NCBI GenBank assembly: GCA_037447655.1
Contig: JBBHKE010001424.1
Span: forward strand, 116,521-180,520
Source: Zygnema cylindricum
Lineage: Eukaryota; Streptophyta; Zygnematophyceae; Zygnematales; Zygnemataceae
Direction: 5' to 3'
DNA: 64,000 nt
Shown: positions 43,153-53,453 of the stretch, piece after piece
How the letters are laid out: each line of letters starts with the position of its first letter
How positions within the stretch are numbered: position 1 is the first letter of the stretch
Notes under the pieces: model-generated
Database searches by the model: none
The model's input: the letters and a program-made list of their open reading frames with translations, nothing else
What the model was told of the DNA's origin: nothing
Program-made: the position numbers and the translations under genes

Positions 43153-44855
43153 CCTCCATCCCAGCTTCGGAGTTTGAGCGAGGGAGAAGAAGCAGCAAAA
43201 GGATACAAGAAACAGGGGCCGCTCACAAGGTAGCTAAGCTATCTCACCCAGATGAGTCTCAATCATACTTGGAGGCAGTAAACAGTCCAAAGAAAGACAG
43301 ATGGATTAGAGCCATAAATGATGAGATGACCTCCATCATGGAAGCCAATACTTGGGAATAGCGGTCTGTCTTCCACACAGAAAAAAACTGATTGGCTGTA
43401 AATGGGTGTTTAAACTAAAACTTAACCCAAACAATACCATTAAGAGATACAGGGATAGATTGGTAGCAAAGGGGTTCACCCAAAGGGAGGGGATTAATTA
43501 TGAGGAGACTTTTGCTCCAGTTGTTCGGTTCCCATTCAAAAAGATTCTCCTCAATCTAGCGGCAGCGGAAGACATGAAAATACACCAGATGGATATTAAG
43601 ACTGCCTTTTTCAATGGTGAGTTAGAGGAAGAAATTTTCATGCAGCAACTAGACGGGTGTGTGGAGGAAGGAGAAAAGAGCAAAGTTTGCAGGCTCATAA
43701 GTCTTTATATAGACTGAAGCAGGTTTTCGACAGTGGAATAAGAAACTAGATGAGTTTCTCACCGGTCAGGGATATATTCGGATTAGCACTAACCATTCTA
43801 TCTATATGTTTGAAGAAGAAAATGGTGTCATTTTTATGGGAATTTATATGGATTCTATGTTTGTGTTAAGTAAGTCTTTAGAAATGATCAATAAGTTAAA
43901 GAATGATCTCAGAAGAAGATTTGACATGAAGGATTTAGGGGAGGCAAGATATATTTTGGGAATCCAAATGGAGAGAGATAGGGGGAAAATGATTATCAGA
44001 CTTACTCAGAAAAAAGCAATAGGTAACATGCTTGAGAAATTCCAGATGGAAAAGGCTAACATTTGTACCACTCCCATGGACTTACAAAAAGTAAGAGATG
44101 GGAGTGTAGAACAAGGAGTGATAATCTAAGATGATCAGATGAGTCCAGAGGAGAGAGAGTTTATGAAGTCTATTCCTTATAGACAGGTTGTAGGAAGTCT
44201 GATCAACTTTATGAACTATACAAGGCACGATATAGCGCCATCAGAAGGAGTCCTCAGTAGGAGTCTTAACGATCGTAGAAAGAAAGATTAGGAGGCAGCC
44301 AAGAGATTAATGAGATATCAGGTAGGAACCAGAGAGTTATGGTTGATTTGGGAGGGGAGCACACTAATATCACTACTTGGAGTGATGCCAGTTATAGGGA
44401 TGCACCTATGAGAAGATGCACTTATGGTTATGTGTAATACGTGGGGGAAGGTGTGTGCTGTTAGAGCAGTAAGCAACAAAAGGTGGTTGCTCAGTCTACT
44501 ATAAAGGCTGAGTATATGGCCTCTTGTTCTACAATGAAAAGTTATGTGGGTCAAGTCCTTGTTGCAAGAATTGGGGTGAATGAAGAACGGAATGCATGAA
44601 GTGTTCTGTGATAATCAAGTTGCCATTGCAATTGCAGCTAATCCAAAACATTATTTCAAGGCTAAGCATATGGACATAAGATTGAGTTTTGTGAGAGAAA
44701 AAGTTGAGATAAGATTGTGAATCTTGTATATAAATCAGATGAGAAAATGGTGGTTGATATGATGACAAAACTAGTGCCTTCTACCAAGTTAAAATATTGC
44801 ACAAAAAAGTGTGGACTAAAACTAGAGTTAAAGCTAGACTAGAAAATAAAGGGAG
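43153..44855 (+). pseudogene. B1 reverse transcriptase and RNase H
   Basis: Resumes B1 after element C: SEFERGRRSSKRIQE, DEMTSIMEANTWE, then GCKWVFKLKLNPNNTIKRYR, DYEETF-equivalent NYEETFAPVVRFPF, HQMDIKTAFFNGELEEEIFM. The YVDD loop reads IYMDSMFVLSKS (both catalytic-loop residues altered). RNase H remnants reach 44,700. Polypurine tract at 44,843-44,855. Confidence 0.82.
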
Positions 44856-45862
44856 TGTTGAAATTACAAAATTTATGGGGTATTTTTTGGGTCTAAATAG
44901 ATTAGCGGAAAACAACAAAAAAAGTGCAGGCAGCCTGCCTCCACCTCTTTCCTCTATCCCCCATACTTGTTGTAGTCACTGAAGGAGAGAGAGAGTGGTG
45001 AAGCCATGGCTGCCTCAGCTCCATACGTAAGACTCAAGAGTGACATAAATCACTCTCAACAAAAGGTTGATTCAAGCAGGACTCGAACCTGTGACGGGCA
45101 GAGCGAGGCGTACGTGTCATCTCTAACTGGTTTGTCGTAGGAGTTCGTTAAAATACATAGGGTGAGATAAATATTTAAATTGTGTTATGATTTTGAATCT
45201 GATTAGCGGAATGACGAATGAGAGAACATAGTACTAACTAATATATAGTGCGAACATGATCCGCACGAAACAAATGAATCGGACATTTGTTTCGACGACT
45301 AATATTAAATGTCGGTTTAGGTTCCAATGGCACATATCACTGCCAAAATCCCGAAATTGTCACTTTGGCGGTTTTTGGATGTGGCGTGACCTGGCAACAC
45401 GTGGAGAGATAACATTCGATCGCGAGAATTCTAAACAACATAAGGAGAAGTTAAAAGTTGACACCTGTCCACTCAATGGCCTTGTCGTACACAGGCCGTA
45501 CAGAAAGTACATCAGCCGTAGTAATTTTTCTCTACTATACACTGATTTGATTGGATCGTACTATGGTAGACAAGGGTTGTGAGAGAATTTTTGAGACTTA
45601 AAAACTTTTTGTAGAGAGTCACCTCTCTCATTGAGAGTTTGTATAAATTGGCATTTTTGCCGCCCCATAACTAATCGGCTAGTTGGTCATTTTTAGTGAT
45701 TCTTTTTGCTAATGACTCAAAGGATTCTAGACTACACAGGGGTTTAATCAGATTTTCAATTTGTCTGCTAGGGCTGCAGTTATTGTGGATGAAAGTGGGT
45801 TAGTTAAAAACTACCTAGAGGCTTCCTAGATTCTGCAGTCAAATAGAGGAGAAAGAATTACA
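44856..45862 (+). mobile_element. 3' LTR of B1
   Basis: 1007 bp, TGTTGAAATTACAAAATT ... AGAATTACA, then the CCAAG duplication. Its antisense tRNA-like module (45070-45140, minus strand) has a canonical box B, GGTTCGAGTCC. Confidence 0.88.
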
Positions 45863-46026
45863 CCAAGTTGATACAAAACCCAAATGATTAACACCTTGAA
45901 AGTCAAAACCCCAATAGAGCTTCACCCTTGTAAAGGAAGACAATCTCTCTGCTCAGTTCCCCAAGGTTCACCCTTGTGAAAGAAGATAATCTGTATGCTC
46001 AGTTCCCCAACAAAGTGCAAAGTTAG
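45863..46026 (-). mobile_element. continuation of the inverted LTR fragment split by B1
   Basis: CCAAGTTGATACAAAACCCA onward matches the plus-strand reading of the solo LTR just after its CCAACTCCAAG. It ends abruptly at the junction with plus-strand gag of element D. Confidence 0.65.
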
Positions 46027-46960
46027 AAAAAGGGAGACCAAAAAAGAGACGGTGAACACTTTGTTATTGAAACTCCCTGATGATTATGAGAACATTGTTA
46101 ACAGGGTTCAGGATTTGTCAGATCATCTTTGGATCTGGAACTCCATTGTGGGGATGATTTTGGTTCGGGAAAGCACAATTGAGATTTGTAGGGGAGGAAA
46201 GAGTGTTCAAGCATTGGCAACTGGTACTAACTGGGGGGATAAGGATTTCAAGAAACCTTATGGGAATTTTGGTGGAGGAGGAAGAGGAAACCATGACGGA
46301 TCTGGACCGAGGGCTTCAAAGGGGCTTTGCCATTTTTGTAAGAAGCCAGACACTACATGGCGGAGTGCATTAAGTTGATGAAGTTGAGATTGAAGAAGGA
46401 ATCGATTGGAAAACCGGCCGCAAGGAAAACGAAGGCGTTTGTGGCAACACAAGTCGTGGGAGAGGATGCCGATGATGATGATGGAGAACTCCTCAACGAG
46501 GAGTTGGAGGTGAAAGGTGAGCTGGAGATTCCAAGGAGGCAAAAGTGTGCTTTCGGTGGAGTGAAAGAAGCTCTTGAAGAATGATCGATCATTGATTCAG
46601 GAGCCTCTATGCATATGTGTAGAGAAAAACCATAGTATACCAAAATGAGAAAGATCCCTACTGTAGAGATAGAGTATGGGGATGGGAGAATAATGACCAC
46701 CAATTCAGTGGGATCAGTGGATGTGAGAGTCTTAGTTGATAGAAAGACATCTATATTCACTTTCTTTGATGTTTTTTTTATTCCGGAGTTGAACAAGAAT
46801 CTAATTTCTACGTCGTTCTTAGATGATAAAGGCTTTGAGACTAGTACTAAGAAAGGAGTCTTTGTTGCTAGCTACGAGAATTAAGTGTACTTCATAGCTG
46901 AAAAGGGTAGCCAAGTAATGTTAAGGCTGAATTTGAGTAATGGAAAGACGGGATTACTAT
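46027..46960 (+). pseudogene. D gag end and protease
   Basis: 46,027-46,378 holds the Gag end with CHFCKKP. A frame change then gives MAECIKLMKLRLKK. Protease IIDSGASMHMC follows a stop near 46,583, then MRKIPTVEIEYGDGRIMTTN. Several stops. Confidence 0.78.
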
Positions 46961-47990
46961 GTTGGTGTAAATGATTTGATGATGTGGCATAAAAGTTTGG
47001 GACATGTGCATCTAGATAGATTGAAGGAAATGAAGAAAATGGGTGTAGTTGAGGGCATACATTTTGGAGATAATGAGACTTTGGATGATTTTAGTGGGTG
47101 TGCTCAAGGAAAAGCCCACAGATTGCCTTTTGCAAAAGCCGCAACATATAAGGGTGAAAAGGTTTTAGATTTCGTTCACACTAACATATGAGGACCGGCC
47201 ATGTTATTTCACAGGGGTGAATCTATATTGGGGTTCTGACTGTAAAGGGGTCAGTCATTTGGGTTTATATCAACTTGGAGTCGGCACTATCTAGATTAGC
47301 GTTCTTTCGGATCTGCATACTCTGAGGGCCAATGGAGGTCTCAGAGTTTCAAAAAGCTTCATGAGACACCTATAAAGAGAGTGAGAAGTGATAATGGGGG
47401 GGAATTCACTTCTAAAGAGTTTGAGGATTACTTGAAAGAGGAAGGGGTTCAACACCAAAAGATTGTCCCAAAGATCCCAGAACAAAATGGTGTAGCCGAG
47501 AGACTAAATCGGACATTAAGAGATAGTGCCCGTAGTATATTGACGGATAAAAAGATAAATAAAAGTTTTTGGGCAGAAGCTATGAATTGTGCTAACTATC
47601 TCAGAAATAGAGTCCTTACCTCATCTGTAAAAGGTCAAACACCTTATGAAAGATGGACCGGAAGAAAACCTAACATATCACACTTAAAGATGTTTGGAAG
47701 TCAAGTGTTTAGTTTAAACACATAAAAATCTGATTGGAAGTTAGATGCTAGAGGAAAGTCGGGATACTTATTTGGTTATGATGAGAACGTAAAAGGGTAT
47801 AGAGCTTATGATCTTGGAAAAGAAGACATAATTCTAGTAAAACACTTGGTAGTTATGGATAAAGGAAAATCCATAGATCCCTTTAAATACACTAAACCGG
47901 TCACAATTAGAATTGAATCCGAAAGTGAGTTAGATGTAGATTCTACTAACCGAACTCCGGTTCAGCCTGACAGTGCTGAGGAAAGGAAAA
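46961..47990 (+). pseudogene. D integrase with an LTR-derived patch
   Basis: MMWHKSLGHVHLDRLKEMKK, GCAQGKAHRLPF (zinc region), then LDFVHTNI-stop-GPA. 47,201-47,351 is not integrase but the end of an LTR. The core resumes at KLHETPIKRVRSDNGGEFTS and runs to RWTGRKPNISHLKMFGSQVF. Confidence 0.8.
47201..47351 (+). repeat. LTR-end fragment replacing part of D integrase
   Basis: Reads CACAGGGGTGAATCTATATT ... GGAGGTCTCAGAGTTTCA, i.e. the terminal ~150 bases of a family-B LTR including the CTCTGAG/CTCAGAG start hairpin. It takes the place of about 140 bases of integrase between GPA and KLHET. Its first part is the reverse complement of the split fragment at 22,458/45,863. Confidence 0.7.
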
Positions 47991-48001
47991 TCTGACCGAG
48001 A

Positions 48002-49640
48002 GTGACCCTCTCTTGGAGTCAAAACTTCCGATTCAAATCGAGGAAGAAAACAAGGAAATACCAAAAATGGACGATGAACGACCGGAGATGGACTCCACGG
48101 ATAGGGGAGAAGGTGAAGTTGTTCGGAGAAACACGAGATTACACTCCATCCCAGCGTCAGAATTTGAAGGAGGAAGGAGAAGCAACAAGAGACTTTAAGA
48201 AAGACAAGTGAACAACAATGTAACTAAGCTGTCACATTTGAGCGAACCCCAGACTTACTCGAAAGCAGTTAATAGTCCGGAAGGTGGTAGATGGGTGACA
48301 GCTATTAATAATGAGATGGCTTCCATTATGGAAGCAAACACTTAGGAGTTCGTGGATTGTCCTCCGGATAGAAGAGCAATAGGATGCAAGTGGGTATTTA
48401 AGTTGAAGCTCAATCCAGATAACACTATCGAGCGATACAAAGCCAGATTAGTGGCAAAGGGGTTAACACAGAAGGAGGGAATCGATTATGAGGAGACTTT
48501 TGCTCCAGTTGTTAGATTCCCCTCCGTCCAGATTCTACTTAGTCTTCTGGCAGCGGAAGACATGGAAGTGCACCAGATGGACATCAAAACCGCTTTCTTA
48601 CACGGAGAATTGGAAGAAGAGATCTTCATGCAACAACCGGAAGGATTTGTGGAGAAAGGAGAAGAAAGCAAAGTGTGCAAATTGATAAAGTCCCTTTATG
48701 GACTAAAGCAAGCTCCACGCCAATGGAACAAAAAGCTGGACAAGTTTTTGACGAGTTTGGGATATATCCGAATCAGTTCAGATCATTCTATCTACTTATT
48801 TGAGGATGAGAAAGGTATAATTTTCATTGCCATATATGTTGATGATTTGTTTTTTTTTTAGTAAATCAATGGTGAAAATTAATAGATTGAAAAAGGATCT
48901 AAAGAGTAGATTTGAAATGAAAGATTAATTCAAATGGAGAGGGATAGAGAAAAGAAAACAATTAGAGTAACTCAAAAAGAAGCAATTGGGAATATGTTTG
49001 AAAATTTTCAAATGGAAAAAACAAATAGCTATATGACTCCAATGGACTTAAAGAAGGGAAATGAGGGGACCTAAGAGGAGGGAGTCTTGATCTTCGATAA
49101 TAAGTTAGGACTTGAGGAAAGCAAGTTCATGCAAACTATTTCGTACAGACAGGTTGTCGATAGTTTGATCTACTTTATGAACTATACTCGTCGTGATATA
49201 GCTGCAGCCGTGGGAGTATTAAGTAGGAGTGTGAATGATCCTAGGAAGAAAGATTGGGAAGCGACCAAAAGGGTCATGCGGTATTTGGTAGGAACGAGAG
49301 ATTTGTGGTTGCATGTGGAAGGGGATAATACTGACATCACTACTTGGAGTGATGCCAGTTATGGGGATGCTCCGATGAGGAGGTGTACTTCTGGGTATGT
49401 GTTGTATGTTGGGAATGGGGCTTGCTGTTGGAGCAGTAAGCAACAAAAGGTGATTGCTCAATCCACCATGGAGGCTAAATATATGGCCCATTGTTCGGAT
49501 GTGAAAAAATAAATGTGGGTGAAATCTTTGCTTCAAGAATTGGGATACATGAAGAATGGAGTACAAAAGATATTTTGTGACAATCAAGCTGCGATTGCAA
49601 TTGCAGCAAACCCTAAGCATCATTTTAAAGAAAAACACAT
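48002..49640 (+). pseudogene. D reverse transcriptase and RNase H
   Basis: 48,352-48,861 is open: GCKWVFKLKLNPDNTIERYK, HQMDIKTAFLHGELEEEIFM, SLYGLKQAPRQWNKKLDKFL, AIYVDDLFFF. The catalytic YVDD is intact. 49,087-49,512 has RYLVGTRDLWLHVEGDNTDI and GACCWSSKQQKVIAQSTMEA. Frame breaks at 48,862, 48,928 and 49,512. Confidence 0.84.
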
Positions 49641-49818
49641 GGATATTCCTTAAGCTTTGTTAGGGAGAAAGTTGAGGATAAAATCATTAGTTTGGAATAT
49701 AGACCAGATGGTGAAATGGTAGCAGATATGATGACTAAACCGGTTCTTTCTCCTAAATTGATATTTTGTAGGGAGAAGTGTGGACTAAAGAAAAAGATAG
49801 ACTAGAAAATAAAGGGAG

Positions 49819-50765
49819 TGTTGAAAAGAGAGGTATTTTGTAGTCTTTCTTGTGACATTACTACAGCCCTCATACTTGTTTTAGTCACTGAGGACCTGCA
49901 GGCAGCCATGGCTGCCTCTTCTAGCCAAGGAGATAGGCAGATCACTAATATAGTTTTCTGCAAAATATAGACTGTCACTTGTGGGACTTGATTTAGTGAC
50001 CTCCGGATGACCGCTGTACAGACTAGCCTTTCGCCTTATTTGATCGGTCTTGAAGAAGTCAATTTATTTAAAGACGTACAACGCCGGATATTCCATTTAA
50101 GTATTTACGGGATGATTTATGCATGGAAACATACCGGTCCGCACGAAATCGGGACCGCACGAAATACACGAATTGACATTTAATTTCGACGGACGAAATC
50201 AAATGTCCGGGTCTGATCAAACGGCTCACAGTAGCGCCAAAATGCCAGAATAGCATTTTGGCAGTTTGCAAACCAAATGTCGGCTGATGACACGTGGCAA
50301 CATATGGTTGGACAGCGGATATCACAGAAAGAGCAACTACGGCTCCGAAACCGACACGCGTCAGCGGACCGGCCATGCCGTACTATGGTCGTACAAGAAG
50401 TACAGCGGTACTTGTACCTTCTTGTACTCTACACTCATGTGATTGGTCAAGTACCATTATAATAAGTTTAGAGAGGTAGCTTAAGACTTAGAATATTTTT
50501 GGTTTTTTCAGCCTCTCTTCCACAGTGCACTTATATTTATGGACTAACTTTGGTTAGCCATAACTTAATGCTCAGGGGAGCAATTTCAGTTATTCTTTTT
50601 GCAGCGCACTCACGAGAGTCCAAGCTACACAGGGTTGTAGTCAGTCAAAGTTTTTACGTCCCAAGGTGGGACTTATTCATTGTCAAAGTCAAAAGTGCAT
50701 ATACTATCCTAGAGGCTTCACATAAGCTGGATATTATGTGTACCAATAGAGGTCACAGAATTACA
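49819..50765 (+). mobile_element. 3' LTR of D
   Basis: 947 bp, TGTTGAAAAGAGAGG ... CAGAATTACA. GCAGCCATGGCTGCC palindrome (49,902), antisense tRNA-like module (about 49975-50040), GACACGTGGC (50,289), seven GTAC copies (50,370-50,455), TATATTTAT (50,532). Leader hairpins TGCTC-AGGG-GAGCA (50569-50582), CTACA-CAGGGT-TGTAG (50625-50640) and GTCCCA-AGG-TGGGAC (50658-50672). Confidence 0.85.
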
Positions 50766-51600
50766 GTGGATATGCTCAAGGTAAAGCACACAGGTTACCC
50801 TTCCCAAAAACTGCCACCTATAATGGAGAAAAGATTCTAGATTTAGTAAACACACATATTTTGGGGCCAGCCAGAGTGCCATCACCCAAGGGGAAGAGAT
50901 TTATGATGACTATCACCGATGATTGGTCTCGGTATTTCAGGGTGTATTTTTTGAAAAAAAAGTCAGAGGCTTCTGAATGTTTTAAACAATATAAAGCATG
51001 GAGTGAAAAACTCCATGAAATCTAAATCAATAGAGTAACGAGTGACAATGGTGGAGAGTATACCTCTAACCAATTTGAGGATTTTTTGAGAGAAGATGGA
51101 GTGCAACACCAAAACACAGTTTCTGAAAATCCTGAGCAGAATGGTGTAGCTTAAATATTTAAAAGAACAGTGAGTGATAGTGTTGAAGTATGCTATTAGA
51201 TAAGAAGATAGGAAAGAAGTTTTGGGTCGAAGCAATGAACTGTGCAAATTATCTCAAGAAAAAAGTTCTTACTTCAGCAGTAAAAGGACAAACACCCTAT
51301 GAGAGATGGACAGGCCGAAAACCATATGTTTCACACTTAAAGGTTTTCGGTAGTCAAGTGTTCAGTTTAGACACAAATCGGTTAAACAAGAAGTTACACC
51401 CAAAAGGAAAACCAGGATATCTACTAGGATATGATGAAGATGTAAAAGCATATAGAGTCTAAGATCTCAAAAGAGAGGATATTATCCTGGTAAAGCATGT
51501 AGTGGTTATGGATGAGGGGAAATCTATAGATCCCTTTAAGCATAGAAAGACAGTCCGAATCAGATTTGAGGTAGAAAATTCTGATGACTTTGAGCTTTGC
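50766..51600 (+). pseudogene. E integrase
   Basis: KRFMMTITDDWSRYFRVYFL, TSNQFEDFLREDGVQHQ (near 51,060-51,110), then from 51,190 open: KKFWVEAMNCANYLKKKVLT and PYERWTGRKPYVSHLKVFGS. Stops near 51,025, 51,155 and 51,463. Confidence 0.8.
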
Positions 51601-52700
51601 TACCTAAATATCCAGGATTTCAAGAAGATGATGATCTTGCAGGTACAGATAAGATCAAGAAGGACCCAAATGTGGAACCCCTTGTATTAACTCCAACCGA
51701 AGCGGAAGACGTGGTGGAAATCGACCCGGAATCAACGTATAGGGGAGAAGTAGAAACTGTTCGGAAAAATCGAAGAGAACCATCTATTTCGGCAACCGAG
51801 ATTGAGGGAGGAAGAAGAAGCAGCAAAAGACTGCAAGAGAGACAAGTTAACAACAAGGTAACCAAACTGTCTCACCCCGATGAACCTCAAACTTATAATG
51901 AGGCAATGACTTGTCCTGAAAGAAACCGGTGGAAAACAACCATAAATGAGGAGATGGCATCAATTATGGCGGCCGATACATGGGAATTGGTGGATTGTCC
52001 TCGTGACAGGAAGCTAATTGGGTGTAAGTGGGTATTTAAGCTGAAACTCAACCCGGATAACACCATTGAGCACTACAAGGCTCGGTTAGTGGCGAAGGGA
52101 TTTACCCAGAAAGAGGGAATTGACTACGAGGAGACTTTTGCTCCGGTCATCAAGTTTCCTTCGATTTGGATACTTCTCAGAATGGCGACAACAGACGACA
52201 TGGAAGTGCATCAGATAGACATCAAGACGACCTTCCTACATGGAGAGTTGGAAGAGAAAATTTTTATGCGACAGCCCAAAGGATTTTTGGAGCAAAGGGA
52301 GGAAAGCAAGGTATGCCGATTAATCAAATCTTTGTATGGGCTGAAACAGGCGTCACACAATGGAACAAGAAGCTCGATGAGTTTCTTACAGGTTTGGGAT
52401 ATATCTTGATCAGCTCAGATCACTCCATTTATTTGTTTGAAGATGAGGAAGGAATTATTTTTAGTGCAATTTATGTTGATGATTTGCTTGTTTTAAGTAA
52501 ATCTATGGATAAAATAAATAAGTTGAAAAATGATCTAAAAAGAAGATTTGAGATAAAAGATATGGGAGAAGCAAGGTATATTTCGGGAATTCAGGTAGAG
52601 AGAGACAAAGATAGAAAAGATAATAAGATTAACTCAAAAAGAGGCCATTGGAAACATGTTAGAAAAATTCCAAATGGACAAGGCTAATAGTTGTACCACT
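51597..52700 (+). pseudogene. E reverse transcriptase
   Basis: 51,597-52,409 open: IEGGRRSSKRLQERQVNN, EEMASIMAADTWELVDCPRD, GCKWVFKLKLNPDNTIEHYK, DIKTTFLHGELEEKIFMRQP. A frameshift near 52,350 moves to the frame with SAIYVDDLLVLSKSMDKINK. Confidence 0.83.
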
Positions 52701-53400
52701 CCTATGGAATTAAAGAAGGGAAGTGAAAGGAGTGTGGAAGAGGGAGTTATAATCTTAGATGAAAAGATTTATGCACACCATCCGTTATAGACAAGTAGTG
52801 GGCAGCCTAATATATTTCATGAATTGTACCCGTCCGGACATAGCCGCACCTGTAGGAGTACTACGTAGGAGTCTGAATCACTAAGAAAGATTGGGAGGCA
52901 GCTAAGAGAGTCTTTAGATATCTCATAGGGACTAGGGATCCATGGTTACATTTGGGTGGGAACAATACAGACATCACCACTTGGAGTGATGGCAGCTATG
53001 GGGATGCTCCTATAAGGAGATGCAAGTCTGGATATGTATTGTATGCGGGTGATGGGGTTTGCTGATGGAGCAGCAAGCAGCAAAAGGTCATTCCTCTGTC
53101 CACCATGGAGGTTGAGAACATGGCTCCTTGCTCTGTTGTAAAAGAATTAATATAGGTCAAGTCTTTGCTTGGTGAGCTTGGTCATCTTAAGAGTGGCATC
53201 CAAAAAGTTTATTGTGATAATTAGGCAGCCATTGCCATTTCTGCCAATCCTAAACATCACTTTAAAGCCAAACACATGGACATCAGACTTAGCTTTGTTA
53301 GGGAGAAAGTAGAAAACAAGATAATCAGTTTGGAGTATAAACCAGATAGTGAAATGGTAGCAGATATGATGACCAAGCCTGTGCCTTCCCCTAAACTAAT
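52700..53400 (+). pseudogene. E RNase H, decayed
   Basis: Remnants in several frames: GSLIYFMNCTRPDIA near 52,800, SDGSYGDAP near 52,985, HHFKAKHMDIRLSFVREKVE near 53,260-53,310, then the usual tail before the LTR. Confidence 0.72.
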
Positions 53401-53453
53401 TTCTAGGGAGAAGTGTGGTTTTAAAATAAAGAGTGACTAGAAAATAAAGGGAG

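Larger units (their letters stand above)
22534..45862 (+). mobile_element. family-B copia element B1, host of nested insertions
   Basis: LTRs at 22534-23545 and 44856-45862, both TGTTGAAATTAC ... with CA ends, flanked by the perfect duplication CCAAG (22529-22533 and 45863-45867). Its own interior is split into 23546-24210 (gag), 30670-30705 (gag), 37954-38911 (end of gag, integrase, linker) and 43153-44855 (RT and RNase H). B2, B3 and C are inserted between these pieces. Joined on paper it is about 5.4 kb. A segment between the gag zinc region and integrase is missing near 38,010. All domains carry stops. Confidence 0.88.
46027..50765 (+). mobile_element. family-B copia element D, 5'-truncated
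   Basis: Gag from mid-domain (TVNTLLLKLPDDYENIVNRV), protease, integrase, RT, RNase H and a 3' LTR (49819-50765), but no 5' LTR or primer site. Its left end joins an inverted LTR fragment. It is followed by GTGGA and by element E in mid-integrase, so D probably inserted in E. Confidence 0.8.
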
